DNA of 64,000 nt. Source: Paracamarosporium sp. OC-R06-R3 (lineage: Eukaryota > Ascomycota > Dothideomycetes > Pleosporales > Didymosphaeriaceae). This document shows positions 46,190-58,140 of the stretch, piece by piece; within the stretch, counting starts at the first letter, position 1; each line of letters starts with the position of its first letter. The notes under the pieces were generated by a model that did not search any database, was not told where the DNA came from, and saw nothing but the letters and a program-made list of their open reading frames with translations. Both the position numbers and the translations under genes were made by a program. The stretch covers positions 186,001 to 250,000 of the forward strand of contig JACVRA010000178.1 of assembly GCA_019828545.1 (NCBI GenBank), written 5' to 3'.

Positions 46190-47681
46190 TTATCTGTCCA
46201 CCTCGCCGAAGACCAAATCCATCGTGCCAATTATTGCAACGGCATCTGCAAGCAAGTGACCTCTTGAAATTTGGTCCATGCAAGCCAAATGTGCGAAACC
46301 GGGCGCCCTAATCTTACACCTGTACGGCCTTTCGCTACCATCCGAGACAAGGAACACACCCATCTCGCCCTTAGGCGCCTCAATAGCGCTGTAGGTCTCG
46401 CCAGGCGGGACGCTGTAACCCTTGCTAAACAGCAAGAAGTGGTGGATGAGTGCCTCCATGTTCTCCTTCATAGCGGCGCGTGGTGGCGGGGCAATCTTGT
46501 AATCTTCGACCTTGACGGGGCCAGCAGGCATGTCGTTGAGACACTGAACGATGATACGAAGGGATTGACGGAACTCCTCCATACGGCAGAGGTAGCGATC
46601 GTAGCAATCACCGTTGACACCGACAGGGACGTCAAACTCGACCCTGTCGTAGGCATCATAGGGCTGCGACTTGCGGACATCCCAAGGCACTCCTGAGCCG
46701 CGGAGCATGGGACCGGTGAAGGAGTAGTTGATGGCGTCTGCTGCTGAAACCACACCAACACCCTTGGTTCGGCCGATCCAGATACGGTTGTCCGTCAACA
46801 TCTCTTCGGTTTCGTCAAGGCGGTCACCGAATTGAGTTGCCCACTGGTAGATGTCATCGAGGATGCCGATCGGGAGATCCTGCGAGACGCCACCAGGGCG
46901 TACGTAGGCTGCGTGAAGACGGGCACCGGATACACGCTCGTAGAATTCCTACATGGCATAGTTAGAACCCTGACGAATGCATCATTTGTGGGCTAAGGGC
47001 ACATACCATAAGCTTCTCACGCTCCTCAAAAGCCCACAAGAAAGGCGTCAAAGCACCAACATCCATAGCGTGGGTGGTAACGGACATGATGTGATTCTTG
47101 ATACGGGTCAATTCACCGAACAAAGTCCTGATGTACTTTGCCCTCTCGGGAATCTCGATGTTCAGAAGCTTCTCCACGGCTAGCGAGAAGCACTGCTCGT
47201 TGGTCATCATGGAGACATAGTCTAGACGGTCAAAGTACGGCAGTGCCTGCAGGTACGTCCGGTACTCGATCAACTTCTCCGTGCCTCGGTGTAGCAGCCC
47301 AACGTGGGGATCTGCACGCACAATCTCCTCGCCATTGAGTTCCAGAATCAACCGCAACACACCGTGAGCAGCCGGATGCTGAGGACCAAAGTTGACCGTG
47401 TAGTGCCTGATCTTTCTGTTCTGGGTGCTCGAGCCATCGTCCGAGGGCGTGTTCAGGGTGCCGGGGCTCTCGGGGTCGACGGGGTGGGCAAAGTCGGCGT
47501 CGGTTTGGATCAGACGGGCACTCTGCTGGTCCTGCACATCGGCGTAATGGCGCGGGCGCGAGGTAGATAGACAGCGGGCAATGGGACGTAGTCGCGGTGC
47601 GCTGCTGGCGACGGTTGGTCGGGGCGCCTGGCACAGCCGTTTTGCGGCCTGGCCGGCATAACGCGCAAGGGAGACGGGCAT
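46190..47681 (-). CDS. NUO49: NADH:ubiquinone oxidoreductase 49 kDa subunit (complex I, 477 aa)
   Basis: The NDUFS2/NuoD homologue of mitochondrial complex I, forming part of the ubiquinone-binding Q module near iron-sulfur cluster N2. Two exons (47681-47007, 46948-46190). The N-terminus, from [16 protein letters not shown], is Arg-, Ser- and Ala-rich, as expected for a mitochondrial targeting sequence. Family blocks include [84 protein letters not shown] and [25 protein letters not shown]. The frame extends 43 residues upstream, but those are not family-like. Divergent from RPC40. Confidence 0.95.
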
Positions 47682-47913
47682 TGCGGGTGCTTGAGGCCGG
47701 CGATGCCCTTTTGCGGCGTCAATGGGTGGGCGGAGGGGAGATTCGAAGGCGTGGCGTTGGAGGGGAGCTTGCCTTGCAGTGATGATGAAGAGACATTGGC
47801 GAGCTTCCAATTGGCCTTAGCGGTGGCCGGCCTTGGCACCTCTCGAAAAAAGTTCCCAGACAATCGTCCTGTTCCCCGCCGAGAACACCGATTTGCGCGC
47901 CAACACCGCAAAA
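47682..47913. promoter_or_regulatory. Divergent promoter, complex I 49 kDa / RPC40
   Basis: Only 232 bases separate the two head-to-head start codons, so one short intergenic region must drive a mitochondrial and a nuclear RNA-polymerase gene. No specific site is claimed. Confidence 0.6.
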
Positions 47914-49157
47914 ATGCCTGTACCAAGCGCAGACGAGCTGCTGGAGCGGAAGGTATTTACGCGACCCTGTTTCTGCTCAAAGTGCACGACTCACGGTACA
48001 TACAGAAGCTTAAAGTGGGCATCGAAACCGTTAGCAATCAGCAGTCGTCAGACTTCCCGGACCACTGGCCTGGCGAGAACCATGAATGGGACTTGGAACG
48101 CTTCAAGAACGTTCGTGATAGGCTCCATCTCTGCCAAGGACATTGTATTTACATTCTGTAGAGCATGCGCATCGAGTTCCACAACGAACACTCCAACAAG
48201 CTCGACCTCACCTTCTCCCTCATCGGCGTCGACACCTCCCTCGCCAATGCCTTCCGCCGCATTCTGATCTCAGAAGTGCCTACCCTCGCCATCGAGGACG
48301 TCTTCATCTACCAAAACACCTCCATCATCCAAGACGAAGTGCTCGCGCACCGCCTCGGCCTGATCCCCCTCCGAGGCAACCGCGACGCCCTGCGCTGGCT
48401 GAAATGGTACCAGAAAGACGAGGATGTTCCCGACCATGAGCCGAAGAGCGACGAAAACTGCGTGCGGCTGTCCATCAACCTAGAATGCAAGTGGAAAGAG
48501 GGCGGACTGGAGAAGGCAAAGCAGGGCGTCACAGATCCAGATGAGTTATACGTGAACCACAACATCTACGCAAAGGACATCTCATTTGAGCCGTGGGAGA
48601 GGCAGACAGAAAAATTCGGCGACGACGGAGTCAGGTCGTCGCATCCGGATATTCTGGTTGCAAAGATGCGCCCAGGGCAACAGATCGAGCTTCTCATGCA
48701 CGCATACAAGGGCATCGGACAAGACCACGCCAAGTTTTCGCCGGTTGCGACCGCGACGTATCGGTTGATGCCGACCATCGACATCCTCAAGCCCATCGTG
48801 GGCGCCGACGCAAAGAAATTTGCGCGCTGCTTTCCCAAGGGCGTCATCAGGCTCGACAAAGTCACGTCTCAAGACACATCAGCCCACCCTGAAGAATGTG
48901 CCGGCAAGGAAGGTGAGGCAAAAGCCGTGGTTGACAACCCTAGCATGGACACGGTGAGCAGAGAGTGCCTCCGCCATCCCGAGTTCGCGGAGAAAGTGAA
49001 GCTAGGACGACTACGAGATCACTTTATCTTTAGGGTGGAAAGCACGGGACAGTGGGACAGCGATGAGCTCTTTCTGGAGAGCATCCGATTGTTGAAGGTC
49101 AAGGCGGCGCGCATAAAGAGGGGACTGCTGGCCCAACAGAAAGATATAGTAAATTAG
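47914..49157 (+). CDS. RPC40: RNA polymerase I and III shared subunit AC40/RPAC1 (379 aa)
   Basis: AC40 pairs with AC19 to form the alpha-like assembly platform of RNA polymerases I and III. Three exons: 47914-47952, 48006-48110 and 48162-49157. The first gives MPVPSADELLERK, the second VGIETVSNQQSSDFPDHWPGENHEWDLERFK, and the third SLANAFRRILISEVPTLAIEDVFIYQNTS and DEVLAHRLGLIPL. These are the alpha-like dimerisation and RpoA signature blocks. All exons are in frame. The second donor is GTTCGT, weaker than usual. An upstream in-frame Met at 47833 exists but has no family support. Length matches fungal AC40 (about 335-380). Confidence 0.92.
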
Positions 49158-49760
49158 ATGGCGAGGTGGTTGCTGCTGGCGTTTCATAAGCATTGCAGGC
49201 GTTTACGGGCATGGGCGGCTGGGTTGGAAAAGCGTTACGATATCACAAGGCGCATGCGCCGTGTACGAAGGAGCTCGTTTTTATTGACTATTTGGTCACA
49301 GCGTTGAGGCCACCCAGGCTGAATAGTGAATAAAAACGATCGTAGATCAAACGATCAATTTGATGGCTCTGTATAACATTCTGAATACATCATCTGTGAT
49401 CTTTTCGACGTTGACTTTAACCTCATCATTCTCTGGTCAAGCACCGCTCATACTCTTACTGATCCACTTAGCCATCCTTGTGGCTATCATGCTCGTGCCA
49501 TCCCTCGTCCCTCAATACAAATACAAACAAGAATTACATGTAGGCTGGGCCAGCAACGTACATTAACAAAGGAAACAAGACAAGAGGTAGTTGGTACAAA
49601 AACAAGAGTACAGTTGAAGGAAATAGGGTATCGAATGACAAGTAACACTAGGAGAAAAGAGGTTTTCAAGGGATATGTTGGGATAGGACAGCCTCAGCTG
49701 TCCATATTAACGTGAGATGACGCTTCCAGTCGTATACGGCAGGGCTTCCAGGTCACCAAC
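49158..49760. other. Intergenic region
   Basis: About 600 bases between convergent genes. No feature recognised; the short frame at 49360 has no family. Confidence 0.5.
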
Positions 49761-50636
49761 TTAAAGCTCAGCAAGCACTTCGTTGCATAGCTTCTGTATA
49801 TTAGCTGGGTTAAACCTGGGCCGGAAGTTTATGCTCTTCCTCGCCCAGCGCAGCTGCTCCATCTCACTATCGCTTGAGTCTGAGGAGTTGCGGCTGTCGG
49901 GTCTCGAGCTTAGGGTCGAGGTACGCGAGCGGTTGAAGGAAATGCGCGGGGCAGCCATATCAGATTTCAATTGCTGTACACCACGTAGGTGCGTGTGTAC
50001 CATGGAGAGAAAGGCGAATAAGTCAGCGGAGAATTGCTCTTCATGATGTGCGCGAGCGGCGTTGATGGTCATGATAGGGATGGGTCGTCGTTTTCCTGAT
50101 CGGAAGGAACATGTTCGTGATGGAGTGCTGTCTTCATACGGGCTATCCACTCGCTCCCAGGTTCGATCTTGGTCGTCGTCCGGTATTGTGCTGAATGCTG
50201 TCGAGTGGTATGGGTTGTTAGACATGCGATGGAAGCTAGTACCGGTAGATTGCTCATCCATGAATCTAGGTGTAGACGGTGAGAGGAGATCGTCTAGATT
50301 GTACGGCTCGCTTGGCGTAAGGATATTGATTGCAGTATTATAGTGTTGCTCCGCAAGGTCCAGTCCAGCAGAGCGGTGCTTCAGTGTAGTCTCACGTGCC
50401 ATTGTGTCGTGAACCAGGGCAAAGTAGAAATGCAGATATGCCTTGTGAACAGGATGGATCTAGTTCCGTTAGATTGTTGTGCGCATTTGACCAATAGCAT
50501 ACGGTACCTCTTCGTGACTTCGAGCTAGAAAGTGTTCACAAATAGCAGCACATTGTACATAGCGACGTGATTGGAAGAGCTGTTTAACTTCTGGTATTCT
50601 TGCCTTCATTTGGCAATATTGACTTTCGGGTACCAT
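49761..50636 (-). CDS. Uncharacterised fungal protein with TPR-like N-terminus (275 aa)
   Basis: Two exons (50636-50508, 50459-49761) joined at a GTACCG donor give MVPESQYCQMKARIPEVKQL and AAICEHFLARSHEEIHPVHKAYLHFYFALVHDTMA. Paired helices with Ala, Tyr and Leu (residues about 10-90, continuing AGLDLAEQHYNTAINIL) resemble tetratricopeptide-like repeats. The middle is Ser- and Pro-rich and disordered. A helical segment (HHEEQFSADLFAFLSMVHTHLRGVQQL) and a C-terminal block (NFRPRFNPANIQKLCNEVLAEL) close the protein. No named family was identified. It is probably a conserved ascomycete protein. Confidence 0.65.
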
Positions 50637-50692
50637 GGTGCTGGATCGTATATATCTTGGTCGTATAAGAGGTCGAGATGAACTATTGCAGG

Positions 50693-50782
50693 CTTTGCGC
50701 GGTCTGCTTTAGCGAGTTGAAAGGTTTGCGCGGTTTGCTTCAGCGAGTTGAAAGCCTTGCGTGGTTTGCTTCAATGAGTTGA
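50693..50782. repeat. Three imperfect copies of a ~33-base unit
   Basis: The motif GTTTGCTTCAGCGAGTTGAAAG with flanking sequence occurs three times with small changes (GTCTGCTTTAGCG, GTTTGCTTCAGCG, GTTTGCTTCAATG). It is a small tandem minisatellite. Confidence 0.65.
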
Positions 50783-51219
50783 AGTGGGGAAAGTGTGAGA
50801 TAAAAAACAAAGGGAACGGCGGGTGATAAGCTTCAACGACTGGGCAGGAGAGACGAATGTAGGGGCTGACAGCCAAAGCAGACCGGCTGAATTGCTGAGA
50901 CGGGCGCACTGCGCAATACAATGCAGGTGTCGTGCTGCTTGTTGCTAGGCAAAGCGTGCAGGGGTTATGCGACCGAAGCAGATCGATCGTAGAAGAGCCA
51001 ACTTGAGCACTTCACAGAAGCTGCGGCGAGCGTCAAACAGAGCGAATGGAAGAAGAAGGAGAGCAATACAAGGCCATGTTATAGACTCGAGGAACCTTGC
51101 CGGTGGGCAGTCGCGTGAAGACTGGAGACGGCAGAAGCAAGCAAGTGGTTTGTTTCAACGGCCTGTTCGCACTTGCATCGTTGAAACACCCGCGAACTAT
51201 CATGGCCTGTTACACTTAC

Positions 51220-51330
51220 CTGATCCGGATGCCACTTGCCCGGTCTAGGATGCTCGCAGCCAAAATAGGCATGAACAGGATTATCATCCGAATCACGATA
51301 CTCTGCCGTGTCGCATTTGGTTGTGTGCAC
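51220..51330 (-). other. Possible cryptic exon of an unrecognised gene
   Basis: The minus strand reads KCDTAEYRDSDDNPVHAYFG then CEHPRPGKWHPDQ, a protein-like composition, followed at once by a strong GTAAGT donor. Upstream, in another frame near 51480, MQVVTVGTGETDVDMPIVID could be a first exon. I could not connect the pieces or name a family. Confidence 0.25.
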
Positions 51331-51959
51331 GTCGGCGTTTTTTTACTTTGGTGCGGACCCTGATTGTGTTGGGAGCAAGTATGGAGGGAACAGGGGGATT
51401 CGCAAGCTTCAACCACACTAATCAATAACGATCGGCATGTCGACATCTGTCTCTCCCGTTCCCACGGTGACAACTTGCATGGGAGGCCGGGCACTGTAGA
51501 GAACGATTTTCTAATCAGCTAAACTGTCTCGATTGTTTTCTTGAGCGTGGGACATGAGTCGCGTGATGCAAATGGCCTTCAAGTCCGCTTGACAGTCGTA
51601 CTTGCTTACAGACCCGACATTTTGCGATGCTCCAGAAGATCGATGCTTGATGCATGTCCGGTCTTGCGAAAGCCTTGACGTAGCAGCTGTGCTTGTGTTC
51701 TGTAGGCACCTCCGCACTACTGGCATGACTAGGGTTGGGTTGTCGTGTCCATTTGGCAGCACAGAAGTTAGGGAATGACATAGCTTCGAACACATCACAA
51801 AAAAAAGCATGAAGCTGCAAATGAGGTCGTGTGATACTACGAAAAGATCAGAGGTTGATCAAGTGACAAAGGAGCATATGGACAAGCTTTATTCTACACA
51901 GCCTAGCTCAGGGTAGCGAGCCGACATTTTGGGTAAGTAGTCTAACATCACGGAATCCT

Positions 51960-53070
51960 CTAGCTGTCCTCGGAAGCAGCCGCACCAGTAATAATCTCGA
52001 CAAGTTCGCCGGTAATGACGGCTTGACGGGTGCGGTTGAAAAGAATCTGGAACTTGTTGATCATGTCGCCGGCGTTCTTGGAGGCATTCTACGACATGTC
52101 AGCCAGTGATCAAACGAAGGAAAATGATGTTGACTTACGTCCATGGCGTTTCGTCGTGCAGACTGCTCGCATGCGTGACCCTCGGCAAGCGCCCAGTAGA
52201 GCGAGTTGGCGAGCGCGTATTCACGGAGGTTACCGAGGATCTCGTCATCAATCTCGAAAGCAGCGAAGTTGGCTTCAAAATAGTTAGCCACATGTCTAGG
52301 ATCCTTGAATGCAGTTTGCAAACTTACGCGACTGCTGGATTGCCTCCTCAGAGAAAGCCTCGATCGGAACGGCCTCGTAGCTCTGAGCGTTGATGAACTT
52401 GTTGTAGATGATCTTGATGGAAGCGTAGTCGGTCGGGAGGGACGCGATCTGGTCGGCGATGGCAGCGGCGTCGGTGAAGGTGGGAACGTCCTTGCCGACA
52501 CCAGCGAAGCTGAGAACCAAGTTCTTGCCGTTGGAACGGCTCAACTGCGCCTTGCACTTCTCGCCGATGACGGCGAGGTCGGCATCGGGCTGCTGTAGAA
52601 GGAGACTCCTTGTCGCCCTGGACATACCAGAGTGAATACCACCGCATAGACCCTTGTCGGAGCTGCAGACCACGATCAACGTCTTCTTGCCCTCGCCCTC
52701 CAGCGGCTTCGTCTCGGCCTGCTCGAACACGGTGTTGGACGTCTGACCATACTGGCGGGACTCGGTCATGGCCCTCTGGGCGCGGGTGAGCTTGGTGGAG
52801 GCGACGATTTTCATCGTCTTGGTAATTTTCTCAATGTTGCGAATCGACTTCAGGCGATCCTCGATCTCGCGCAGGGTGGCATAGGTGGCGACCGAGGGGG
52901 CATTGAGGGGGGCGGGCCTAGAGGACAGCACGCGGGTCAGTTCCTGATGCAATTGGAGATGCAATGGCTGCTGGGCGGGCGAAGGGGAGGTAGCTTGCGG
53001 ACAGGGCTTCGTACCGTGCGGCGGCCAGGCCAGCCCTCAGAGCGGGGCGCGCAGCTCGTGAAAGCATCAT
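51960..53070 (-). CDS. ATP3: Mitochondrial ATP synthase gamma subunit (302 aa)
   Basis: The central rotor shaft of F1Fo ATP synthase. Four exons: 53070-53015, 52917-52328, 52272-52139 and 52088-51960. The N-terminal presequence ([19 protein letters not shown]) targets mitochondria. The gamma fold opens [20 protein letters not shown], then [30 protein letters not shown], and closes with [37 protein letters not shown], the well-known C-terminal helix. Joined length is exactly in frame. The third-exon acceptor (GAAG) gives [12 protein letters not shown]. It is head-to-head with TOP1 across about 690 bases. Confidence 0.95.
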
Positions 53071-53759
53071 GGGCGCAAAGAGGAATTGAGATGGAGCGGA
53101 GATGGCAGACAGCCGGCGGGTCCGAGGTCGACTGCGTGGTGCTTGCGAGAGGTGCTGCTTCTGCTTCGGGCTTGCAAGAGTTGCACCTGCCCTGGCGCTT
53201 GCGCGCTAGCGGTAATATTAGGTAAGCCAGCAGCAGCCGTGGAAGGCGCGGCCCAGGGCGAGGCAGCGGCTCCCACGGCGAAGACAACTTGCAGCGCGAT
53301 GCTGAGCAGGGCGGCCAGCAGTGAACGACGGCGTTCCACTCACTCGCTGCACCAACAATATGTCGTGGACGGGTGAGTCCGTCCCAACGCCCGGGCGCTA
53401 TTCGCCGCGAAGTGGTGATTGTTACGGAATATTACCGGCTGGAGTGGACTTAGCGGCTGCAGCAGGGACTCGATCGCGAGTCTCGTTCGTTCGTGCCTTT
53501 TGACACTTAAAGAACCCGCAGCCCTCATTCTTCGCCCAAACCTCGCCTTTTCCCTTCCACCATCACTCTATCGCCGCGTCTTACGTGGCGAGCCGGCCTT
53601 TGCTTTGCACGCTCCCTTTCGCCTTCACCATCGCCACTCAAGACTCGCCAATTCGCTGTTCTGCAGTGTCCCGGGCCCTCGCCGGGCAAAGCTGAACTTC
53701 GCCGTTCTCGTTTTCTCAAAGTCTCCCGCGCACTTCGGCAGCGCCCATCTACCCTCACC
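53071..53759. promoter_or_regulatory. Divergent promoter, ATP3 / TOP1
   Basis: The 689 bases between head-to-head starts are GC-rich and then pyrimidine-rich close to the TOP1 start. They must hold both promoters and leaders. Long frames here look like chance products of GC content. Confidence 0.55.
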
Positions 53760-56740
53760 ATGTCTTCGTCCGATGACGACGCGCCCATTGCGCGCGGCAG
53801 GCCTAGTGGAGGTGAGTCCTCTTATCTTTTGCTCAAACCGTTTGTTTCACCTTCCACGTATAACTTCGCACTGCACGCGACGCTTTTGTGTCCTTAGTCG
53901 CGCTCCGCTTAACCTATTCGACCTTCTTTCCCGCCACCGCTCACCATCATGGCTCGTTCTGACCTGTGCGCCATAGCAAAATCCGCGGACCGCATTCCCA
54001 AAGAGATTGACCAAAAATTGGACAAGGAGCTTCCCTCCAATGGCCATGTCGAGCCGGGTGTGTCTATACGTATGGGTCCGGTGGATGAGATGGACGTTGA
54101 TGCTCCAGCCACGAACGGCAATCTCGCTGGAAAGCGCAAAGCTCGCAATAGCATCACCAATGGAAAATCCTATAAGGAGGACACTTCCGATGACGATGAT
54201 AAGCCTTTGGTGCGTTTGGTCGCTGGCTTCCTTATTTGCTAGCATACTGACTATTTTCAGAACAAACGTAGGCGAACGTCTCAGCAAGCCGTGCAGCCCA
54301 AAGACGAATCTGAGTCCGAACTCAGCGATGTGCCTCTAGTTGCGCGTAAGCCTCCAAAGGCTACTCCCGCTCAGATCGGAGAGTCATCAGACTCCGACAC
54401 CCCCTTGAATGCGAAGCTGGTCAAACAGAAAGAGAAGATTGAGCAGGCTGCCTCAAAAGAAGCGAAGTCCATTCGCAACAAAGAGAAAGCTGCGCCTAAG
54501 CGCAAGGTTAAGGAGGAGAGCGACAGCGACGATGAACCCATTGTCAAAAAGAAGAAGCAACCTGCGAAGCGCGCATCCAACGGCGTGAAGAAGGCCGAAT
54601 CTGACTCGGATGTTCCTCTTGCGAAAAAGAAGGCTCCGGCAAAGAAGGTGAAGACCGAGGCTGCGACGCCGGCAAAGAAGGCCAAGGGCAAAGCCAAAGC
54701 TGAGCCTAAGACGGAGCAGGACGAGGAGGCGCAAGAGGAAGAGGAAGAGTACCGCTGGTGGGAAGACCCAACCAAGGGTGACGGCACGAAAAAGTGGACC
54801 ACTTTGGAACATAACGGCGTCGTGTTCCCGCCAGAATATCAGCCTTTGCCGAAGCACGTCAAATTCATCTACGACGGCATTCCGGTCACACTTCACCCTG
54901 AAGCCGAAGAGGTTGCCACCTTCTTCGGCAGTATGCTCAACTCTACACACAACGTCGAGAACCCAACTTTCGTCAAGAATTTCTTTGAGGACTTCAGCAC
55001 AATTTTGAAGAAAACCGGACACGGAAAAGACAAGGACGGTAACACCGTTACCATTAAAAGCTTCGACAAGTGCGATTTCAAGCCAATCTTCGAGTGGTTT
55101 GAGTCTGAACGTGCGAAGAAGAAGGCTCTTTCTGCCGCGGAGAAGAAGGCTCTCAAGGCGGAGAAAGACGCAGCTGAAGCACCCTACATGTACTGCATGT
55201 GGGATGGTCGCAAGCAGAAGGTTGGCAACTTCAGGGTTGAACCTCCGAGTCTCTTTCGCGGTCGTGGTGAGCACCCCAAGACGGGACGTGTCAAGAAGCG
55301 AGTACTACCGGAGCAAATCACCATCAACATCGGCAAGGGGGCCAAAGTTCCGGAACCTCCCGCAGGCCATAGCTGGAAGGAGGTCAAACACGACCAAGAA
55401 GGTACATGGTTGGCTATGTGGCAAGAGAACATCAACGGTGCCTACAAGTACGTCATGCTTGCGGCCAATTCTGATATTAAGGGCCAGAGCGATTACAAAA
55501 AGTTCGAGAAGGCACGAGAGCTGAAGAAGCATATCGACCGGATTCGAACCGACTATCGACGTGATCTCAAAGGCGAGAAAATGGCAGACCGTCAGCGTGC
55601 CACGGCTATATATCTGATCGATCAATTCGCTCTTCGTGCGGGTAATGAGAAGGGTGAAGATGAAGCAGACACCGTCGGTTGCTGCTCGTTGAAGTACGAA
55701 CACGTTACCCTGAAGCCGCCGAATACCGTCGTCTTTGATTTCCTGGGCAAAGACAGTATCCGATTTTACGACGAGGTCACGGTCGATGAACAGGTCTTCA
55801 AAAATTTGAAGATTTTCAAGAAGCAGCCCAAGACAACCGGAGATGATATCTTCGATAGGCTCACTACATCGGCTCTGAACAAGCACTTGACGTCGTACAT
55901 GCCTGGGCTGACCGCCAAGGTCTTCCGTACTTACAACGCGTCATGGACCATGGCCAGACTTTTGAAGGAGATGAAGGCTACCGGCACTATCCCCGAGAAA
56001 GTCAAACAATACAACGACGCCAACCGCCAGGTTGCCATTCTATGTAACCACAAGCGAACCGTGGCGGCCGGACACGCAGGCTCCATCGAGAAGATGCAAG
56101 ACAAGATCAACGGTCTTCGGTACCAAGTCTGGAGGACCAAGCAGATGGTTCTTGACATCGACCCTAAGCAGAAGAAGAAGAAGGGCGCCGAGTTCTTTGA
56201 GCGTCCTGAAGACCTCGATGACGAATGGGTCAAGAACTATATTGAAAAGGAGGTGGAAGAGAAGCGCCAGAAAATACAAAAGAAGTTCGAAAAGGACAAT
56301 GAGAAACTCAAGAGCAACGGCGAAAAAGAGATGAAGCCTAAGGAGCTTGATGAGTTGCTCAAGGAAGCCGAAGATCTGGGCAAGAAAATGCGCAAAGAAC
56401 ACAAGTCGGGCAAGGTCGAAGCCGAGGGCAAAGGTCCTACAGTTGAGAAGATGGAGACGAACATCGAGAAGCTCAACCAACGAATCGAGAATATGAAGAT
56501 CCAGATGGAGGACAAGGAGGGTAACAAGGAAGTAGCTTTGGGTACCTCTAAGATTGTGAGTATTTGGATGTTAGATAGAGAGGAGCCCGTGCTAACGTGA
56601 GTCAGAACTACATCGACCCTCGCCTTACAGTCGTCTTCTCGAAGAAGTTCAATGTCCCCATCGAGCGCTTCTTTTCGAAGACGCTGCGTGAGAAGTTCGA
56701 TTGGGCGATCAAGTCGGTCGATGAGGATTGGGAGTTTTAA
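53760..56740 (+). CDS. TOP1: DNA topoisomerase I (type IB, 904 aa)
   Basis: A nuclear enzyme that relaxes supercoils through a transient 3'-phosphotyrosyl break. Four exons: 53760-53811, 53977-54209, 54261-56555 and 56606-56740. A charged, Lys/Glu/Ser-rich N-terminal domain (residues 1-240) carries several KKKK-like nuclear signals and acidic DSD clusters. The core opens [30 protein letters not shown]. Active-site blocks are [19 protein letters not shown] (Arg), CNHKR (Lys), and the last exon [23 protein letters not shown], with the catalytic Tyr in the KINYIDPR motif. A helical linker lies at about 720-850. Length and domain order match fungal enzymes. Confidence 0.96.
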
Positions 56741-58140
56741 GCATGAAGGGGCGGTCTTCGGACGGTGCCCGCGATACGACACTTTGCATCTAGGGGGGCG
56801 CCGATATTGAAGATTTTAGCTAGTGGATAAGAGCAGGAGGCGGGCGATTCTCTAATCGACCCGACCCGTCTTGTTCGAAGCACCGTGGATGTGCTCTGAG
56901 CATGGATTCTGACAGAATAATTTGGATTTTGTTTCTTTACTGCATAGCGGTCAGGTTGGCCGGTCGAAGAGTCTGGCTCCTGACATAGATAGTTGCCTCA
57001 CGGTGGAGCTTGGTCGGGGCATGCATGGGCGGAAGCATTGGTCGGTCGAGACTTCATTATTACAATTCCAATATACCTTGCAGCTATAGTCCGTGCCGAC
57101 GTTTGAAGTGAGGAACACATGCGGACCCCACAGGATGCATGCAGGTGCGGGACGAAGGCTGGACGGATGTTGCATTGGCGGTGTGCTGCATATGGAGCGT
57201 GATGGGGGTAGGATTGCAAGGCGCTAAGGTTGGCCGGGTGTACGGCGGCATCGTGTTCGAGAAGAAGATCTTTGCCCGCAGGGCTCAGGACTCCGTCACA
57301 AGGGATTGCGCGTACATTGGACGGGCAGGCTCATGCATATCGGCATGGCTTCGGGCGTGCACCAGAGGCGAAGCAGAGGCGTGAGATGCGCTGGCAGCAA
57401 GGCAACGGGCTGCGTTGGTGACTGACTGACCGCCTTATTGAAAGTGTTGGATAGAGGGGGTGCATGGCCTTGGGGGCGAGGGGTGACGTCGTCCAATCCG
57501 AGGGGGGGTGCATGCAGCCTCATATGCCCGCCCGTTTGATATGCAATGCGCGCGCGATCTGTGATCAGGTGATGCAGAGATCGCAGGTGGGTGGATGCGG
57601 GGAGAGACATGGCATGTTGGAGAGACGACCGCGGTGTCGACGACGCCCCGCAAGCAGCCATGGATGCGGGAGCGTTGGGGATCGCCCGATCAGGGACGCA
57701 GCTCATGCGAGCAGCATGCTGCCAGCGACAGGGGCGCCGATGTCCAAGGGAGGCTCGTCATGCGCCGTCGAAGCGCCTTGGTGGAGCCTGGAGCAAAGCG
57801 TGGTACCGCGACGGACGCGAACAGGCAGACGAACTGCGGCCCAATACGAACGCTACCGCTGCATGCCACTGACTCTGGAGCACATAAACTTGACGTCGCC
57901 ACGAAGGCTCACCGAAATTGCCCTCGTCGCCCTCGTCGCCCATTTTTCTCGACGCCGCTGATCCCCAATCGCACCCCCTGCAGGCGCATGCCGCATCCTG
58001 CCTCTGACGGCACCACATCCTGAGCGACTCCAGCGTCCAGCATCCGCCCCGTGCAGCATCCTGCCATAGCAGACACACATCCGCCCGCCCACGCCCAATA
58101 TTCGCTTCCGCCTCTCTCCCACCGCGCGCGCTCGTCCGTC
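56741..58140. other. 1.4 kb intergenic region, GC-rich on the right
   Basis: TOP1 3' flank and the promoter of the epimerase-like gene. GC-rich sequence yields long frames on both strands, but none has a domain. Pyrimidine-rich tracts precede the start at 58141. Confidence 0.5.

Larger units (their letters stand above)
50637..51959. other. 1.3 kb intergenic region
   Basis: Between the TPR-like gene start and the ATP3 end. It contains a possible cryptic minus-strand exon at 51220-51330 (listed separately) and, at about 50690-50780, three near-repeats of a 30-base GCGCGGTTTGCTTCAGCGAGTTGAAAG-like unit. No established gene. Confidence 0.5.

Noticed and set aside
54371..56782. Several long antisense frames over TOP1
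   Set aside because: They are Leu/Arg-rich shadows of the Lys/Glu-rich sense protein with no family match.
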